DNA of 58,000 nucleotides from Adiantum capillus-veneris (GCA_014529385.2 CM043969.1:20862946-20920945), one strand, 5' to 3'; shown: positions 1-12,000, counted from the first letter of the stretch. Notes: generated from the letters alone by a model not told the origin. Numbers and translations: made by a program.

Positions 1-53
1 AAGTGGACTTGGATCTGCAATCTTACTGGGGAGATGGGGGCTCTGTTTGAACA

Positions 54-998
54 ATGGAGAGCAAACCTCATTCACTGAATACCTTACCTTCATACTTAGG
101 AGAGTATGAAGCAAAATCCGAGATTAGAGCACTTCCCTCACGAAGAATCTCATCAGAAAAAGTCATGGACTCGCAAGGATTGATAGAGATCTTGTCAACA
201 CCAGTGACATGCACTATCTCTCTAGCTGAGCTTTTGAGGTTAAGACCACATATGTGGACCACTGTAGGAAAATGCTTGGAGAAATTTGGGGTAAAAGACC
301 CAACATCGAGACTGCAAGAGGGTATACAAGAGCTGAGTAAACCACAAAAGAACGCTAAGCCTGTACCCTTAAACAAGGTCGGAGAGTATTGCGAAGGTGA
401 AGAGGGGAATACAACCTTACCAGTTGAATTCCAAGGAGTAAACACGATGGCAATACTAGACAGCGGAGCTGGGGTAGCCATTGCTACAAAAGAAATCTGG
501 AAAAAATGGGGGAAACCAGCAATAAGGAAGACTAGGTTGAAACTCCAATTAGCAGATGGACACATGGAGAAACCTATGGGGTTATTAGAGAAAGTTGTAG
601 TGACTTCTTGCGGCATTGAATACGAACATACTTTTGCTATTGTCGATTTTGGCAAGGAGAATAACTATGATATCATACTGGGAAGACCATTCATGAGACA
701 GTTGAAAATGGTCCAGGATTGGGGCTACGATCACATATACCTGAGAAATATGGAAACCACTACACGTGTGAACCTGAAAGACCATAGCTACAAAGATGTG
801 AACCGAACACCGGTGGAGGAGTTTGATTCAGCTACTTTGGCGGGATCCGAATTTCCAGCTTGGTTAGGTAAACCCAAAGGAGTTATGGATGTGTGGAGCT
901 TCGAAATGTGGAAGTCTGAAACGAGAAGAATGTGTTTTAGAAAGGGCTATCGAAGACGAAACTTATATAGGAGAACCCTTTCCAGAGGACACGCTTGA
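54..998 (+). pseudogene. Retrotransposon gag C-terminus / aspartic protease (family A)
   Basis: The 314-aa frame starts after an in-frame stop at 48-50, so the ATG at 54 is only the first one available; gag should lie upstream. The N-terminal part contains a stretch ending in LLRLRPHMW, like the segment before the protease in other plant Ty3 polyproteins. The active-site motif DSGA lies at 459-470 and the flap-side motif IILGRPF follows near 670-690, the two hallmarks of a retropepsin fold. It would cleave the polyprotein inside the particle. The frame overlaps the RT frame (+1) by about 110 nt; this could be a frameshift mutation or programmed, and no classical slippery site is obvious. Confidence 0.75.
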
Positions 999-3681
999 AC
1001 CATTAGAATGGACACACATTCTAGCAACCCTAGATGTTTGTGCAATTCCGGATGGTCCCACAACGAAATTTTGCGACAAGGACGGGTACGACGTGGTTCC
1101 GTACTTCATGTTGAGAACTGTACTCGAAAAAGAAACTGAAAAGAACGATACACTGGAAAAGGAAGATGAAGAGGAGGTGTTTCACGACATTCCCGATCAT
1201 CTTGAGTGGGGAAATGAAGCAGACAACGAGTCAACGGACAATTCAAGCGGAAACGAAGAAACTATAACGGATGTCCGATTTTATGATTTTCCGAACCAAA
1301 TTAAACAACGCCAGAAACTCTATAGAGCAAAGAGGAAAACAAAGGGGGTTAGAACCAATCCGATGCCTAGAATAAGAGGAAAAAATCAATTCCTAATGCT
1401 AGTAAAGGCGGAAGATTGTGTTAAGGATAAGGTTTCTGGAAGAATGAGAGGCAATGATCAAAAGAGCTTACGAAAAAATAAAAAAGGCTCAAGAAATCAA
1501 GTTCAAAGGAATGGAACGAAAACTGAAACTGAAAAATCAGAAAAGAACAAGCGCAACAGAGAACACACGGAGTCCAAGATTGAACGTAGAAACAAGTACA
1601 GAGAGCTCAAGAAAACTCTGAAAGAAGTTTGGACGACAGAAATTGAGAGTGGAGAGGACGAAAACGCCAAAATCAAGGAAAACATGGATGTTCCCTCTCA
1701 CTATAGGAAATTCACAATAGAGGATAGGAAGGTGGTATTAACCCAACCTATTCGAGAGAGAAAGGAGAACGAATCTTATGACGGACCGGAGGATGCAAAA
1801 AAAGTTGATTTAGCAGCTCCAGGTGAGCCACCTAGACCGGTGTACATAGCCACAGATTTGTCTCCAGGCGAGGAAGAGAGACTTTTGAGTCTTCTCAGAG
1901 AGTATAGGGATGTGTTTGCATGGTCTTATAAGGACTTAAAGGGAGTTGACCCATCGATATGCCAACACACAATCCCACTGAAACAAGACGCAAAGCCTAG
2001 CAGACAGAGACCATACACATATAATGATACTTTTGCTAAGCGAATCAAAGAAGAGATAGATAAGCTAATGGAAGCTGAATTCATATACGAGATTGAACAC
2101 ACCGATTGGGTATCTCCAATTGTGGTGGTACCCAAGAAGAACGGAAAACTCCGAGTGTGTGTCAACTTAAAGAAAGTGAATGCTGCAACAATCAGGGACA
2201 ATTATCCCTTGCCGATAACTGATCATGTTCTAGAGCGTGTATCAGGGAAAACAGCATACTCTTTTCTTGATGGTTTTTCAGGATATAACCAGCTAGCCAT
2301 AGCACTGGAAGATCAACATAAAACATCTTTTGCAACGGAGTGGGAAATTTATGCTTATAGGGTTATGCCTTTTGGTCTAACCAATGCTCCCGCAACCTTC
2401 CAGAGGCTGATGACGCATGCTTTCAAAGAATACTTAAGGTTGTTTCTAGAAATATACATGGATGACTTATGTGTACATTCTTTTCTGAGAGACGAGCATC
2501 TAGAACACCTAAGAAAAGTATTTGAGAAATGTAGGACATATCGCATTTGTCTCAATCCTGAGAAATGTGTGTTTATGGTCCGACAGGGCAGAATTCTGGG
2601 ACATATTGTCTCACAAAACGGAATATCCACGGATTTAGAGAAGATAAAAGTTATAGTGGATATGCCTAGACCAACCAATGCGAAACAAGTACAGAGCTTT
2701 ATGGGACATTGCGGATATTATAGACGATTCATTTACATGTACGCTATAATAGGCCAACCACTTTACAGGCTAATAGTGAACTTTGAATGGACAGAGGAGT
2801 GTGAGGAATCGTTCAAGAAATTGAAAGAGGCACTCATTACTGCTCCAGTCTTGAACTCACCAGATTGGGAGAAGATATTCCATGTGCATATAGATGCTTC
2901 GGCATATGCAATAGGATGCATTCTGGCTCAGCCAGAAGAAGGAAACATGGATTTTCCTATCTGTTACGCCAGTCGACAGCTCAACAATGCAGAGAAGAAT
3001 TACACCACAACAGAGCGAGAAGGATTAGGAATGATATATGCTGTGAAGAAATTTCGGCATTATCTTCTAGCCAACAAGTTTGTGTTTTTTACGGATCACC
3101 AAGCCTTGCTCTACCTAGTGAATAAACCATGCAATACCGGGAGAATAGTGAGATGGTCCATTATCTTACTGGAATTCGACTTCACGGTAGTAGTAAAGAA
3201 AGGAAAAAAACATCTTAGAGCTGATCATCTTTCGCGATTGACGAATGGAGAAGACCCTATAGGAGTAGATGACGACATGCCAGACGCGTACTTGTTCAAC
3301 ATAGAAATGATACCAAAGTGGTCTCAAAATGTCGTTAACCTATTAACCTATGGAGGAGAGTTCGATAGAAGAGAATACAACCTGAAACATATTGCTATTC
3401 AGCAATCCAAGAATCTTCAATTGGTTGCAGGAAGGTTGTATCAATTGGGAAATGATCATGTTTTACGACTATGCATCAATCCTGAGGAATATAATATATA
3501 TCTGCGCGAAGCACATGTTCAGGAATGTGCATTTCATTGTTCAAGAAGGAACACATATAGGAATTTTTTACAATTGGGAGTCTATTGGCCAGGAATGAAA
3601 GAAAGCGTACATGAATATGTCACTGTATGTATTGTATGTTCATCAAAACCGCCAGCAAGTATTCGACATTATATCAGATAA
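889..3681 (+). pseudogene. Reverse transcriptase - RNase H - first H2C2 zinc domain (family A pol)
   Basis: The 930-aa frame begins with a charged, low-complexity linker (about residues 80-330). RT follows: the VSPIVVVPKKNGKLRVCV block near 2110-2160, the [13 protein letters not shown] block near 2365-2400, and the catalytic YMDD at 2455-2466. RNase H shows the acidic residues in HIDAS, TEREGL and FTDHQAL (about 2880-3110). After RNase H comes an H2C2 zinc domain (His-x6-His, then Cys-x2-Cys before CSSKPP, about 3510-3645). The frame ends there because of an indel; copy C continues in frame into the next domain. RT and RNase H residues are intact, so this part looks recently functional. There is no archaeal-type second RNase H, unlike Tat elements. 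Confidence 0.88.
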
Positions 3682-5801
3682 TGATCGCTCCAGAATGGAG
3701 TCAGTATATTGTTGAATATCTCACAAATAGAACTTTCCCAGAAGGAACGTCAAAAGCTCGTCAGAAATCTGTAGAGACAGAAGCTAGAGATTACGCTTTA
3801 ATAGGAGATCAACTCTATAAGAGAGGTAAAGACAACCAGCTTAGGATTTGCGCATCAGAGTCTGAGTATGTGATAATCCTGGAGCAAGCTCATGGAGGAG
3901 TAGGTGGAGGCCATTTCTCAGGTGATAAGACAGCAAAACTTGTCTTAGCCGCAGGAATATGGTGGCCAACATTACATATGGACGCTGAGGAATACGTTAA
4001 ACGGTGTGATGACTGTCAGCGGACCAAAGTACCACTTAAAAGAGATGATATGCCGCTTAGACCAATGATGGGGGCAAGAGCTTTTGCAAAATGGGGGATT
4101 GATTATGTCGGACCCATTTCACCTCCTGCATATAAGACTCATGCACAATACATCATTGTGGCTACAGACTATCTAACAAAGTGGGTCGAAGCAAAGGCAA
4201 CTCAAAAAGCAGATGCCAGGACCACGGCACAATTTCTGTATGAATACGTCTTTGTACGATATGGATTGCCAATAGAAATTGTGAGTGATCGAGGCACACA
4301 TTTTATAAATGAAGTGATAAAGATCCTTCTAGATGAATTCATGGTAATCCATAGGAAATCAGCCCCGTATCATCCACAAGCAAACGGACAAGCTGAAGCA
4401 ACAAACAAAACCATATGCACGGTCCTCACGAAGATTGTATCTGAGTCGAGAACTGACTGGGACAAGAAGTTGCATTCAACATTATGGGCATATAGGGTAG
4501 CATATAAAACATCAATAGGAACGACCCCATATAACATGGTTTTTGGGCTAAATGCTATCTTACCAATAGAATTCTTGATTTCAACCTTAAGGGTGGCTAA
4601 GGATCTAGAGTGGACAGGGCACGACCTTTCTGATAGAATAGATGACCTGGAAAAGCTAGATGAGCTTCGCCTAAAAGCAGTAGCTTCTATCTACGCTCAA
4701 AATGGGCGACAAAAGGAATTTTTTGATAAGCATGTGCGGACTAAAGAGTTTAAGGTTGGGGACTATGTACTAGTTTACACTCTGAAACAACATGCTAAGA
4801 AGCTTAAAAAGCGAGGGATGGGACCTCTGGTGATTAAAGATCTATCACCAAGTGGAGCCGTCAAGCTTGCTACATTAGACGGAGAAGAAATGCCCAATTG
4901 GATTAGTGGATGCAGAGTGAAAAAGTATCTTTTGCCGCTAACCCAAGACATGCTTCTCAAAATACATCAAGAAAAGCTGCGTGTCCAGAAAAAGAAAAAG
5001 ATTGTGGAGGAAGCGCAAGCCAAGGCGAAGGAAAGAATGGAGAAAAGAAGACTACTGCGTCAGAAACAGCGCAATGAAGGAGCAATACGAATAAACGCAG
5101 TCAGTATAACAGAAATGGATAATGACAAAGAAGAACCCATCATTGAATGCAAAGTAGGAACCAACCAAATCAAAGCCAGAGCACTATTGGATTCAGGAGC
5201 TCAAGCTAACCTACTTTCACTCAGTTTGTATAGACAATTGACAAATGACACTAAACTACAAACTGCCATGCAAGAGTTAAAGAGTTACTCTGAGAATTCA
5301 ATCAAAACTGTCGGATGCACAGTTTTACATATACAGATTAACCAATATGTGTATCCTCATATGTTTTACGTGGTCGAAGACCAAGCTACACAACATCCAT
5401 TATTGCTAGGACAACCATGGCAGAAGCAATACAATGCAATGATTGACTGGAGTTCTAATTCAGTGCTGATCAAATACGAAGGTGAAAGTCAATCAGTTAA
5501 GTTCACCAAAGGAGTAGAGCCAACTCCAAAGGACGAATCCAAAGACAAAGATAAACAACAACCAGAGAAAAAGAAGAAGCAATGGCAACCAAAAGTTTCT
5601 ATACAACCGGATTACTCTTCGACGAGGAATTCTCAACAGTGGATAAGGAAGACAATCAATAATATAACAGCTCAACCTTGGGAAAAACGGAGTCAAAGTT
5701 GGTATGGAGACCAAAAAAGGTTGTGCCAGAGAACACAAAGGTGGAAAACAGAGTCTTCAATACCAGACAACAGAGTGATTCCAGACAATCAAGGACAGTG
5801 A
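3627..5801 (+). pseudogene. Second H2C2 zinc domain - integrase - second protease-like domain (family A pol)
   Basis: This 724-aa frame continues the polyprotein in another frame. A normal integrase H2C2 zinc domain (His...GGHFSGDKTAK...CDDCQ) lies about 3885-4020. The integrase catalytic Asp, Asp and Glu are at 4101-4103 (GIDYVGP), 4287-4289 (VSDRGTH) and 4395-4397 (GQAEATN). The C-terminal integrase part ends near 4940. Then, unusually, a second retropepsin-like module follows: ALLDSGAQANLL with DSGA at 5190-5201, and HPLLLGQPW near 5395-5420. Known plant Ty3 elements place protease before RT, so a protease-like domain after integrase is odd. Copy C also has it, which argues against a chance fusion. 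The frame then passes into a Lys-rich tail and shifts frame near 5680-5700. Confidence 0.85.
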
Positions 5802-6217
5802 AACAGATCTGGATTCCAAAGAAGTTCATGACGGCACAAAGCTATAGCAAGCAAATTTGGATCCCAAAGATTTGTAAACAGGAACTCCCTTCAGTACAAT
5901 CAACGGAAACTCCTAGGTATTTCAAGTCGAGGAAATCAACACAAAGAACAAAGCAGGTTTGGGTCGCAAAGAGTTTGTGGCAAGCACAAGTGAAGCAGAA
6001 GCAGATTTGGATTGTAAAAAAGAACAACAAAGTAAAGAAGAATCCATCTACTGATTCTACTACCGAAGTGCCAAAACCAACCCAAAACCCGACCACCAAT
6101 CCTTCAATTAAACAAAGAGCAGCTTTATTGGAAAGACTGTTGTATCATCGCTCTACAATTGCATTGGGAACTTATGACCAAAACAACTACAATGCTTTGC
6201 CCACAGACACTTCATAG
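5678..6217 (+). pseudogene. C-terminal basic tail with K-Q-I-W-I-P-K repeats (family A)
   Basis: The true start is not the ATG at 5678; this is the polyprotein tail in a shifted frame. It holds five copies of a 7-residue motif: KLVWRPK (5696-5716), KQIWIPK (5801-5821), KQIWIPK (5849-5869), KQVWVAK (5951-5971) and KQIWIVK (5999-6019). Spacings alternate 105, 48, 102 and 48 nt, so an ancestral pair was probably duplicated. The tail is rich in Lys, Gln and Ser and lacks acidic residues, suggesting nucleic-acid or chromatin binding, but that is inference. The stop at 6215-6217 is just before the polypurine tract. Copy C has the same motif family in its tail. Confidence 0.65.
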
Positions 6218-6222
6218 TCATC

Positions 6223-6252
6223 CGGGAGGACTCAGACTAGGAGGGGGGGAGG
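6223..6252 (+). other. Polypurine tract of family A
   Basis: A purine-rich run that follows the pol stop codon and contains AGGAGGGGGGGAGG. The same tract, with two mismatches over 31 bp, lies on the minus strand at 53542-53574 in copy C. It should prime plus-strand DNA synthesis and mark the start of the 3' LTR. Confidence 0.7.
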
Positions 6253-7240
6253 TATACAGGTATACAGGAGTTACAAAGCAGCTACAAGCGCCAAAAACAA
6301 AGAAAAACAAAAATTATATTACAAGGGCAGTGTCTTACATGATTTTGCAATTTTTATGTTTGATTGCGGATATTGATAATATTTATGCCCTTATATACCT
6401 TGTTTTGCAACAAGAAGAGATCAAATGATGAATTTGGGTCTCTAGACGTGTAAATATCACTAAATAAGAGTGTTTTTGGAGCAAAAAAGTGAAAAAAAGT
6501 GGTAATCCAAGTCCAGAAATCACAAATAAGTGTATATTCATATACACAGGGTTACCAGCTATTTATCGTGTATGTTTGGAATTTTTTGTCTTCAATTTGC
6601 TATTTTCCTTTATTTTTTATGATTTTCTTGATAAAAGTAAAAGAAAAATAAAAAAGCAGGTGAAATGAGATCGAAAAAAAGAAAAGAATAGACGGTGATG
6701 GTCCTAATGACAAGGGCAACCCATGGTAAAAATTGGGTACAATTCTGAAAAAGTTGCGGAAAGCCCGAAATGACAGAATTTTGGCAAAGTGGACAGATTT
6801 CTCAGAAACAGGTCAAACGGAGTCCAAATTGAGAAATTTCAAATCCTAAAGTGCATTTCACGACGAGATAGGAGCACATGTCAAATTTGGTAACAAGTGA
6901 TCCGGGAAGTCCGAAGTTAAGTATTTTTCACTTCACTTTCAAGCTCATTTCCACTATTACCTTCTTGGAGAGAGCAAAGAGCACACAGGAGCATCCGACC
7001 TTCTACCGCCTTCTACGACTGCTACGAGAGCTCAGAGGACACCAGACATGAGAGGTAGACTCGTTGCCATAAGCTTTTGATGCTTATCGTTAACTTTTGT
7101 CGCGAAAACTGACCAAAACCAAGAAACAAGAGCAGACGGGGAATGGGGAGGAACGCTAGGTAGGGGCACAACCGCCTAACCAAACCTTGCAAGAACTTAG
7201 AGGTGGGTTACCCTAACATAGAAGATGGGTTTCTAACACT
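6253..7240 (+). repeat. 3' noncoding region, probable 3' LTR of family A
   Basis: About 990 bp of AT-rich, ORF-free sequence after the polypurine tract. It aligns by eye with the minus strand of 52640-53541 (copy C). Shared landmarks are a TTTGCTATTTTCCTTT segment, a GGAGCACATGTCAAATTT segment, a CTTCTAC-rich segment and GACATGAGAGGTAG near 7050. A LTR is the simplest reading, but the sequence right after the tract does not begin with TG in either copy, so I cannot place exact ends. Confidence 0.55.
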
Positions 7241-7860
7241 CAAAGCTCGAGAAAGAACGACTTGAAAAACCCTAGGTCAACAGAGCCTGCAAGAGGCAAA
7301 CAGAAAAAAGTTGTCGAAACGACACAAAACTTCTCAGGAAGCTTAACAACATCGAGGGCAATGCAACCATGGAGTATCTCCGGGTTTGGATCACCAAAAG
7401 TAGGTCGGAACAACCGATTCGGCTGCGGACACACAAAGCGTCATTTTGGCATAACGGCTAAAATTGACGACGAAATGACATGAAACTTCACAAGCAGCTT
7501 CAAATATACATGGATGACTTATGTTTGCAAGCAAAACCCAAAAGAAAGCTGATTCACTTACCGATGGTGAAAAAGACGCTTTCGGGCAACCAAATGGAGA
7601 AAGATGGAGAACGGGGAGCCAAAGTCAAGTTCAACCAAATAGGTGGCTTCACAACATATCCAATGAGCTGGAAATGCAACTCTCGAGAAGAAAAGTTGAA
7701 GAAATTCAACTCCAAGGCAAAAAGACGACTTCGGAGACTGAAATGCCTATAAGGGGGCTTTTTAGCTAAACTATGACTTTTTAAGTTGAAAACTAGTTAG
7801 CAGGGCTTAGGGCACTAGCACAAAGCATTCTTTGCACAAAAAGACCAACATTTCAAGAAA
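7241..7860 (+). other. Noncoding leader-like stretch between elements
   Basis: I see no convincing gene. Short open frames at 7262-7483 and 7480-7752 have no recognisable domain. Bases 7503-7525 match 23 bases of the RT active-site region of element A (2451-2473) exactly, giving IYMDDLC in frame, but similarity stops at both edges. The stretch joins element A's 3' region to the palindrome array. Confidence 0.5.
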
Positions 7861-7884
7861 AGACATCATACGCGTATGATGTCT
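7861..7884. repeat. 24-bp perfect palindrome, copy 1
   Basis: Perfect self-complement with central 20 bases ACATCATACGCGTATGATGT flanked by AG and CT. First of five copies in under 1 kb. The centre is an MluI-type ACGCGT. Confidence 0.95.
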
Positions 7885-8144
7885 CACAGCATGATTTTCA
7901 CATCCATTTCAACATTTGAGTGCATAGCCTCATTCCACATGTTAATCACATCCTATGAACCAAGTATCATGAGAATTGGAGTTAGAAAACCCAAGGAAAA
8001 CCAAAAAGACGCAAAGTAGGCCATAAAATTGATTTTTGGTCCTAATTTTGTCAAAATAACTCCAAACTCATTGAAACTTTGTAGGATTGTTGATTAACAC
8101 ATCTACAAGCTATCTGGAACCAAAAAGCACCATTTTGACACAAA

Positions 8145-8168
8145 AGACATCATACGCGTATGATGTCT
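8145..8168. repeat. 24-bp perfect palindrome, copy 2
   Basis: Identical over all 24 bases to copy 1 and 284 bp downstream of it. The sequence between copies is not obviously repeated. Confidence 0.95.
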
Positions 8169-8428
8169 ATTTGCTCTTACAGAGCCAAAAATGCTCATTT
8201 GTCATCATACATCCATTATATATATCTAATACATGCTACATATGAAGTTTGGAACCATTTGGTCAAGTGGATCACCCCATTAGCCCAATTGAGGGAAAAT
8301 CCTTCATCCAAAGCCTATTTTAGCCCAAATCCAACATACTCAAGTCCAAACCAAGATTTGAGTAGAGACAGTCCTTCATTAGTACATGGGGAGTCCACAG
8401 AATCAATCCCATGAAAAATTGATGAAAA

Positions 8429-8452
8429 ATACATCATACGCGTATGATGTCT
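8429..8452. repeat. Palindrome copy 3, one mismatch
   Basis: The central 20 bases (8431-8450) are identical to the other copies; the left edge reads AT instead of AG. It starts 284 bp after copy 2. Confidence 0.93.
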
Positions 8453-8563
8453 CCAGAGCCATTTTTAGCCCAAAATCTATCCAAAATTCATAAATCCACT
8501 GAATAAGCCTATCTAAAGCCATATCCAAGCTTATAGAGAAATTTGGTCCAAAAATACACTAAA

Positions 8564-8587
8564 AGACATCATACGCGTATGATGTCT
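8564..8587. repeat. 24-bp perfect palindrome, copy 4
   Basis: Identical to copy 1. Starts 135 bp after copy 3, about half the earlier spacing, which hints at an older tandem unit of roughly 135-142 bp. Confidence 0.95.
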
Positions 8588-8815
8588 CACTATGCGATTT
8601 TGGCACCTCAGGGCTTCAACCACCAAACAGAAGTGATCTACATGCCATTTGAAGGTGAACCACCAAGTTTTATCCAATTTGGATCATAAAATCCAATTCC
8701 CTTTCAAAATTTTGCCAAGAGCCTGATCTGGACTAAACTGGCCAAAACATGACCAAATGGGATCCAAACTCAAATCCAAGCATATGATACTCATGTATAC
8801 ACTATCAGCTACAAA

Positions 8816-8839
8816 AGACATCATACGCGTATGATGTCT
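8816..8839. repeat. 24-bp perfect palindrome, copy 5
   Basis: Identical to copy 1. Starts 252 bp after copy 4 and ends 166 bp before the ATG of the ORF at 9006. Four of the five copies are preceded by an A-rich AAAAGAC-type edge. Confidence 0.95.
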
Positions 8840-9005
8840 CCAGCATGATTCTGAGCCCAGTTTGCATATTTTTTCACCTACCCTGCATCCTTAGGCCCTG
8901 AATAGCTCATGTTTCAATTTTCAAGTCATTTGAATAGTTAAAAGCTTCATTTCGGCTTTCAGTACTAAAAAGACGCTAACTTCTGAAATTGGAGTTACAG
9001 GATCC

Positions 9006-12000
9006 ATGGATTCCGCCAAGTTATCGGCAATGAAGAGAAAAAGACCGACAATCAAAGATGCTCTTGCAGAAGCGGAACCCTTTGACATTCCAGCAGAAAC
9101 CCTCAAGCCAACCAAAACTTGGGTGGAGGAAGCAGTACTGGAACAAGAGGGAATAAAGATCTACCAGGGGACTTTCAGAGATCCTCAAGGGCAAGCGGTG
9201 GATATACCGATGATCCCACAAGAATTGGTGGATTATAGTAGGTCAGAGAACATCAGCAGATACTTGGACAGGGCAGACTTGCACAGATTCTTCACCTCGA
9301 GACCATCAGGTGTAGATACAAGAAGAGTGTATGAGTTGGCAACCTCCATTCAGAAGGATGGGAAAGCCACATTGACAGCAATAGATGGAGAGAAAGTAGA
9401 GGTACAGATCACTCCACAGCTCATTGCAGATGCATTGAAGCTGAACAACAAAGGGAGCTCTGTCAGGGAAAGAAGGGAGGCTATAGAGGTTTATGGGTCC
9501 AAGAAACAGAATGCAACTTATGGAGATATGGCAGACCAAAGAGCGGCAACCCTTTGCCGACTGTACAACCAATTTCTCCATATTTGCAGTAAAAGACCGC
9601 AAAAGTATACGACACCGCCCCATGCCATTGCAACTACCATCACATGGGCATTGAAGAGCAATATGCCAAAAGAGGTGAATTACGCTCAACACATCCACGA
9701 GCAAGTAATTGCCATGCACAACGAGAAGCCAAAGTATATAGGAGGAGCTGAAGTTCTGACAAGAATAGCTTATGAAGCTATTGGAGCCAAAGATCAATGG
9801 CCAAAGGTTCCCTCCCAGAATGAGTGGCTTAGAGAAGCCGATGAGGAGGAAGAACAGCCTGAAGTATCCAAGAGGGCGTCCACAAGAGCACGCAGGAAAC
9901 TAGAAATAGTTTTAGAACCTGAAGAGAATGTGGATGAGCCGATTATGAAGAAAGCAAAGAAGAAGGTTGCTCCCAAGCAAACCAAAAGTCAGAAAGCGGC
10001 AAGAATGGAAAGACTGGTGGAGCAGTTTAGAGCGGAAAGAGCTCTAAAGGGGGACTTTGAAGAAAAGTGGGTTCTAGACCCCACTAAATTCGGAACTAGC
10101 TCAGCCAGGCCACATGTTGATCAATATGATCAATATATTAGAGCTTATGAGGAGTCAGAGGCTATACTGGAGTAGCAACCTGTCGAGCCATACACTGAAG
10201 AGGAAGTACAACTTTTAAAAGCTGAGCTGAAAAAGGACGACAAGGGGAAGAAGAAAGTAGATGAGTCTACTGAACCTCAAGAGAAAGACGGGCAAGCAAA
10301 CAAAGGGAAAGCCAAGATGACTGAGGACAATCAGCCCTCCTTTACTGATGTACCCAGCCCGAAGAAGACGGAAATCATTGTGGAAGAGACCACAGTAGAG
10401 ATGGACACGCCTGGTATGGAAAAGCCGGAGGCCGGGACCAAGGAAAAGGAGATAGATCCAATTCAGCAAAAGAAAAACTATTATGAGGATCTGGTAGTGA
10501 TAGGGTACACTGAAGAAGAGCGGTTTATGGGATCACCCTACAAAAACGAGATGATCGGAGAGGGACAGAGGAAAATACAAAGAGTACAAAAGAAAGTGAT
10601 GAAAAACTGGATGAGCAAAACGTACTAGAAGAGCCGAAGCCAGTGGAGGTGGTGGCCAAAAAAGCTTTAGAGTTGACAGATGAAGATGAAAAAGACATGC
10701 ACATGGTGCATGAACTGCTCAACAAGATCAAAGAAAGATCCAAGGCAAAGGAAGTGGAGATTGAGACAGCCAAACAAAGGGAAGCCGAGTTGCAGAGGAA
10801 ATTAGAGGATGCTATGACTGAATCTGAAAGTCATAAAGCATCACTCTACGATGCGGAAAACGAGAGAGATGGCTTGATACTCCAGCTAGCCGAGGCTTCA
10901 AGAGAAGTAACAAGTGCACAGGAAGCAAGGGAGCGGATGGAAGACGACTCGGAGGCGGCTAAAGATGAGCTCATTGAGCTAAGGGAAAGAGTCGAGCTCC
11001 AAGAAAGAACAATCACTAGACTCAGGACTACCCCTAGAGCTAGCAGAGCAGGAACTGAACAAGAGGGAGCTCTTGTACCAGCTCTGGAAGACCAGGTCCG
11101 AAGCTTACAAAGAGAGCTAAGATTAGAGCAAGTGCAAAGGTTGCACATTGCGGAGGGATCATTGGCAGCAGAGGAGAGGCTCACTTTAGAAAATCAAACA
11201 CTAAGAACAGAGAATGAGACCCTCCGCAAACAGCTCCAAGATCTACAAGAGCAACAAAGAAGAGAGACAGACACCACAAGAAGGATCAGGTGGAGCAGCC
11301 ATAGAGCTACCAGAAACTGGAGAGGCAACCACAATTGAAGATCCTGCCCCAGTTCAAGAGGTGGCCTCAACTTCAGGAATCTCTGAAGAAGAAGAACAAA
11401 GGCTCCATGACCAAATAGAAAAGTCAACAGAGGAGAGTGCCAAGGCGGAAATGGAATGGGAGAGGAGACTCCTAATCTCCATTAGACTTCAGGGATTAGA
11501 CACAAAAGTGCTCCATGAAGAGTGGATGCAACCCAGCTTGCCTTTCCCTTTGATGAAGTTTGAAGTGATAAAAACGAAAAAGAGAATAGAGGAGGAGCAG
11601 TATGTCGCTCTTTACGAAGGTGACATCACAAAAGAGGAACAATCAAAGAAGATTGTAGATTCGCAGCCTAGATGGAGGAAAGGTTGGCTGAACAAATACC
11701 CAGCCTACCTCATCTACTTGGTAGAGGCACCAAAGGAGATTCGGGAGGATGCAACCTTCTGCCCGGTGCCAAGAGTCAGAAGCTGGAAAGAGCATGGCAG
11801 GATTGCAGAAAAGAAGCCAAATTGGCTTAATTACCCAAGGATGCCAGGACCAAAGGCAGGAGAGAGAATAGGTAAAGCCTACATGGTGAAAACCCTAACG
11901 GGCACCATCAAGCTCTTTACTGGCTCTCCTGACCTTTCGTGTCAGATGCTCAAGAAAATTTGTAGGACTCTCTTAGCTTGCATTGAAGTGTTCGCACCAG

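Larger units (their letters stand above)
1..7240 (+). mobile_element. Family A Ty3-type LTR retrotransposon, 3' part
   Basis: The window opens inside this element, so its 5' LTR and gag are not seen. Domains run protease, RT, RNase H, two H2C2 zinc domains, integrase, second protease-like domain and a basic K/W-repeat tail, then a polypurine tract and about 1 kb of noncoding 3' sequence. A second copy with the same order lies on the minus strand at 52.6-58 kb, so the layout belongs to a family and is not a local accident. Reading-frame breaks near 889-998, 3627-3681 and 5678-5801 mark a decayed copy. Copy C reads through the second of these positions in frame, so that break at least is a mutation. 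The right limit comes from where similarity to copy C fades. Confidence 0.85.

Noticed and set aside
7861-8839. CRISPR-like array
   Set aside because: The repeats are perfect palindromes with irregular spacers of 111-260 bp and lie in a plant retroelement; no cas genes and wrong geometry.
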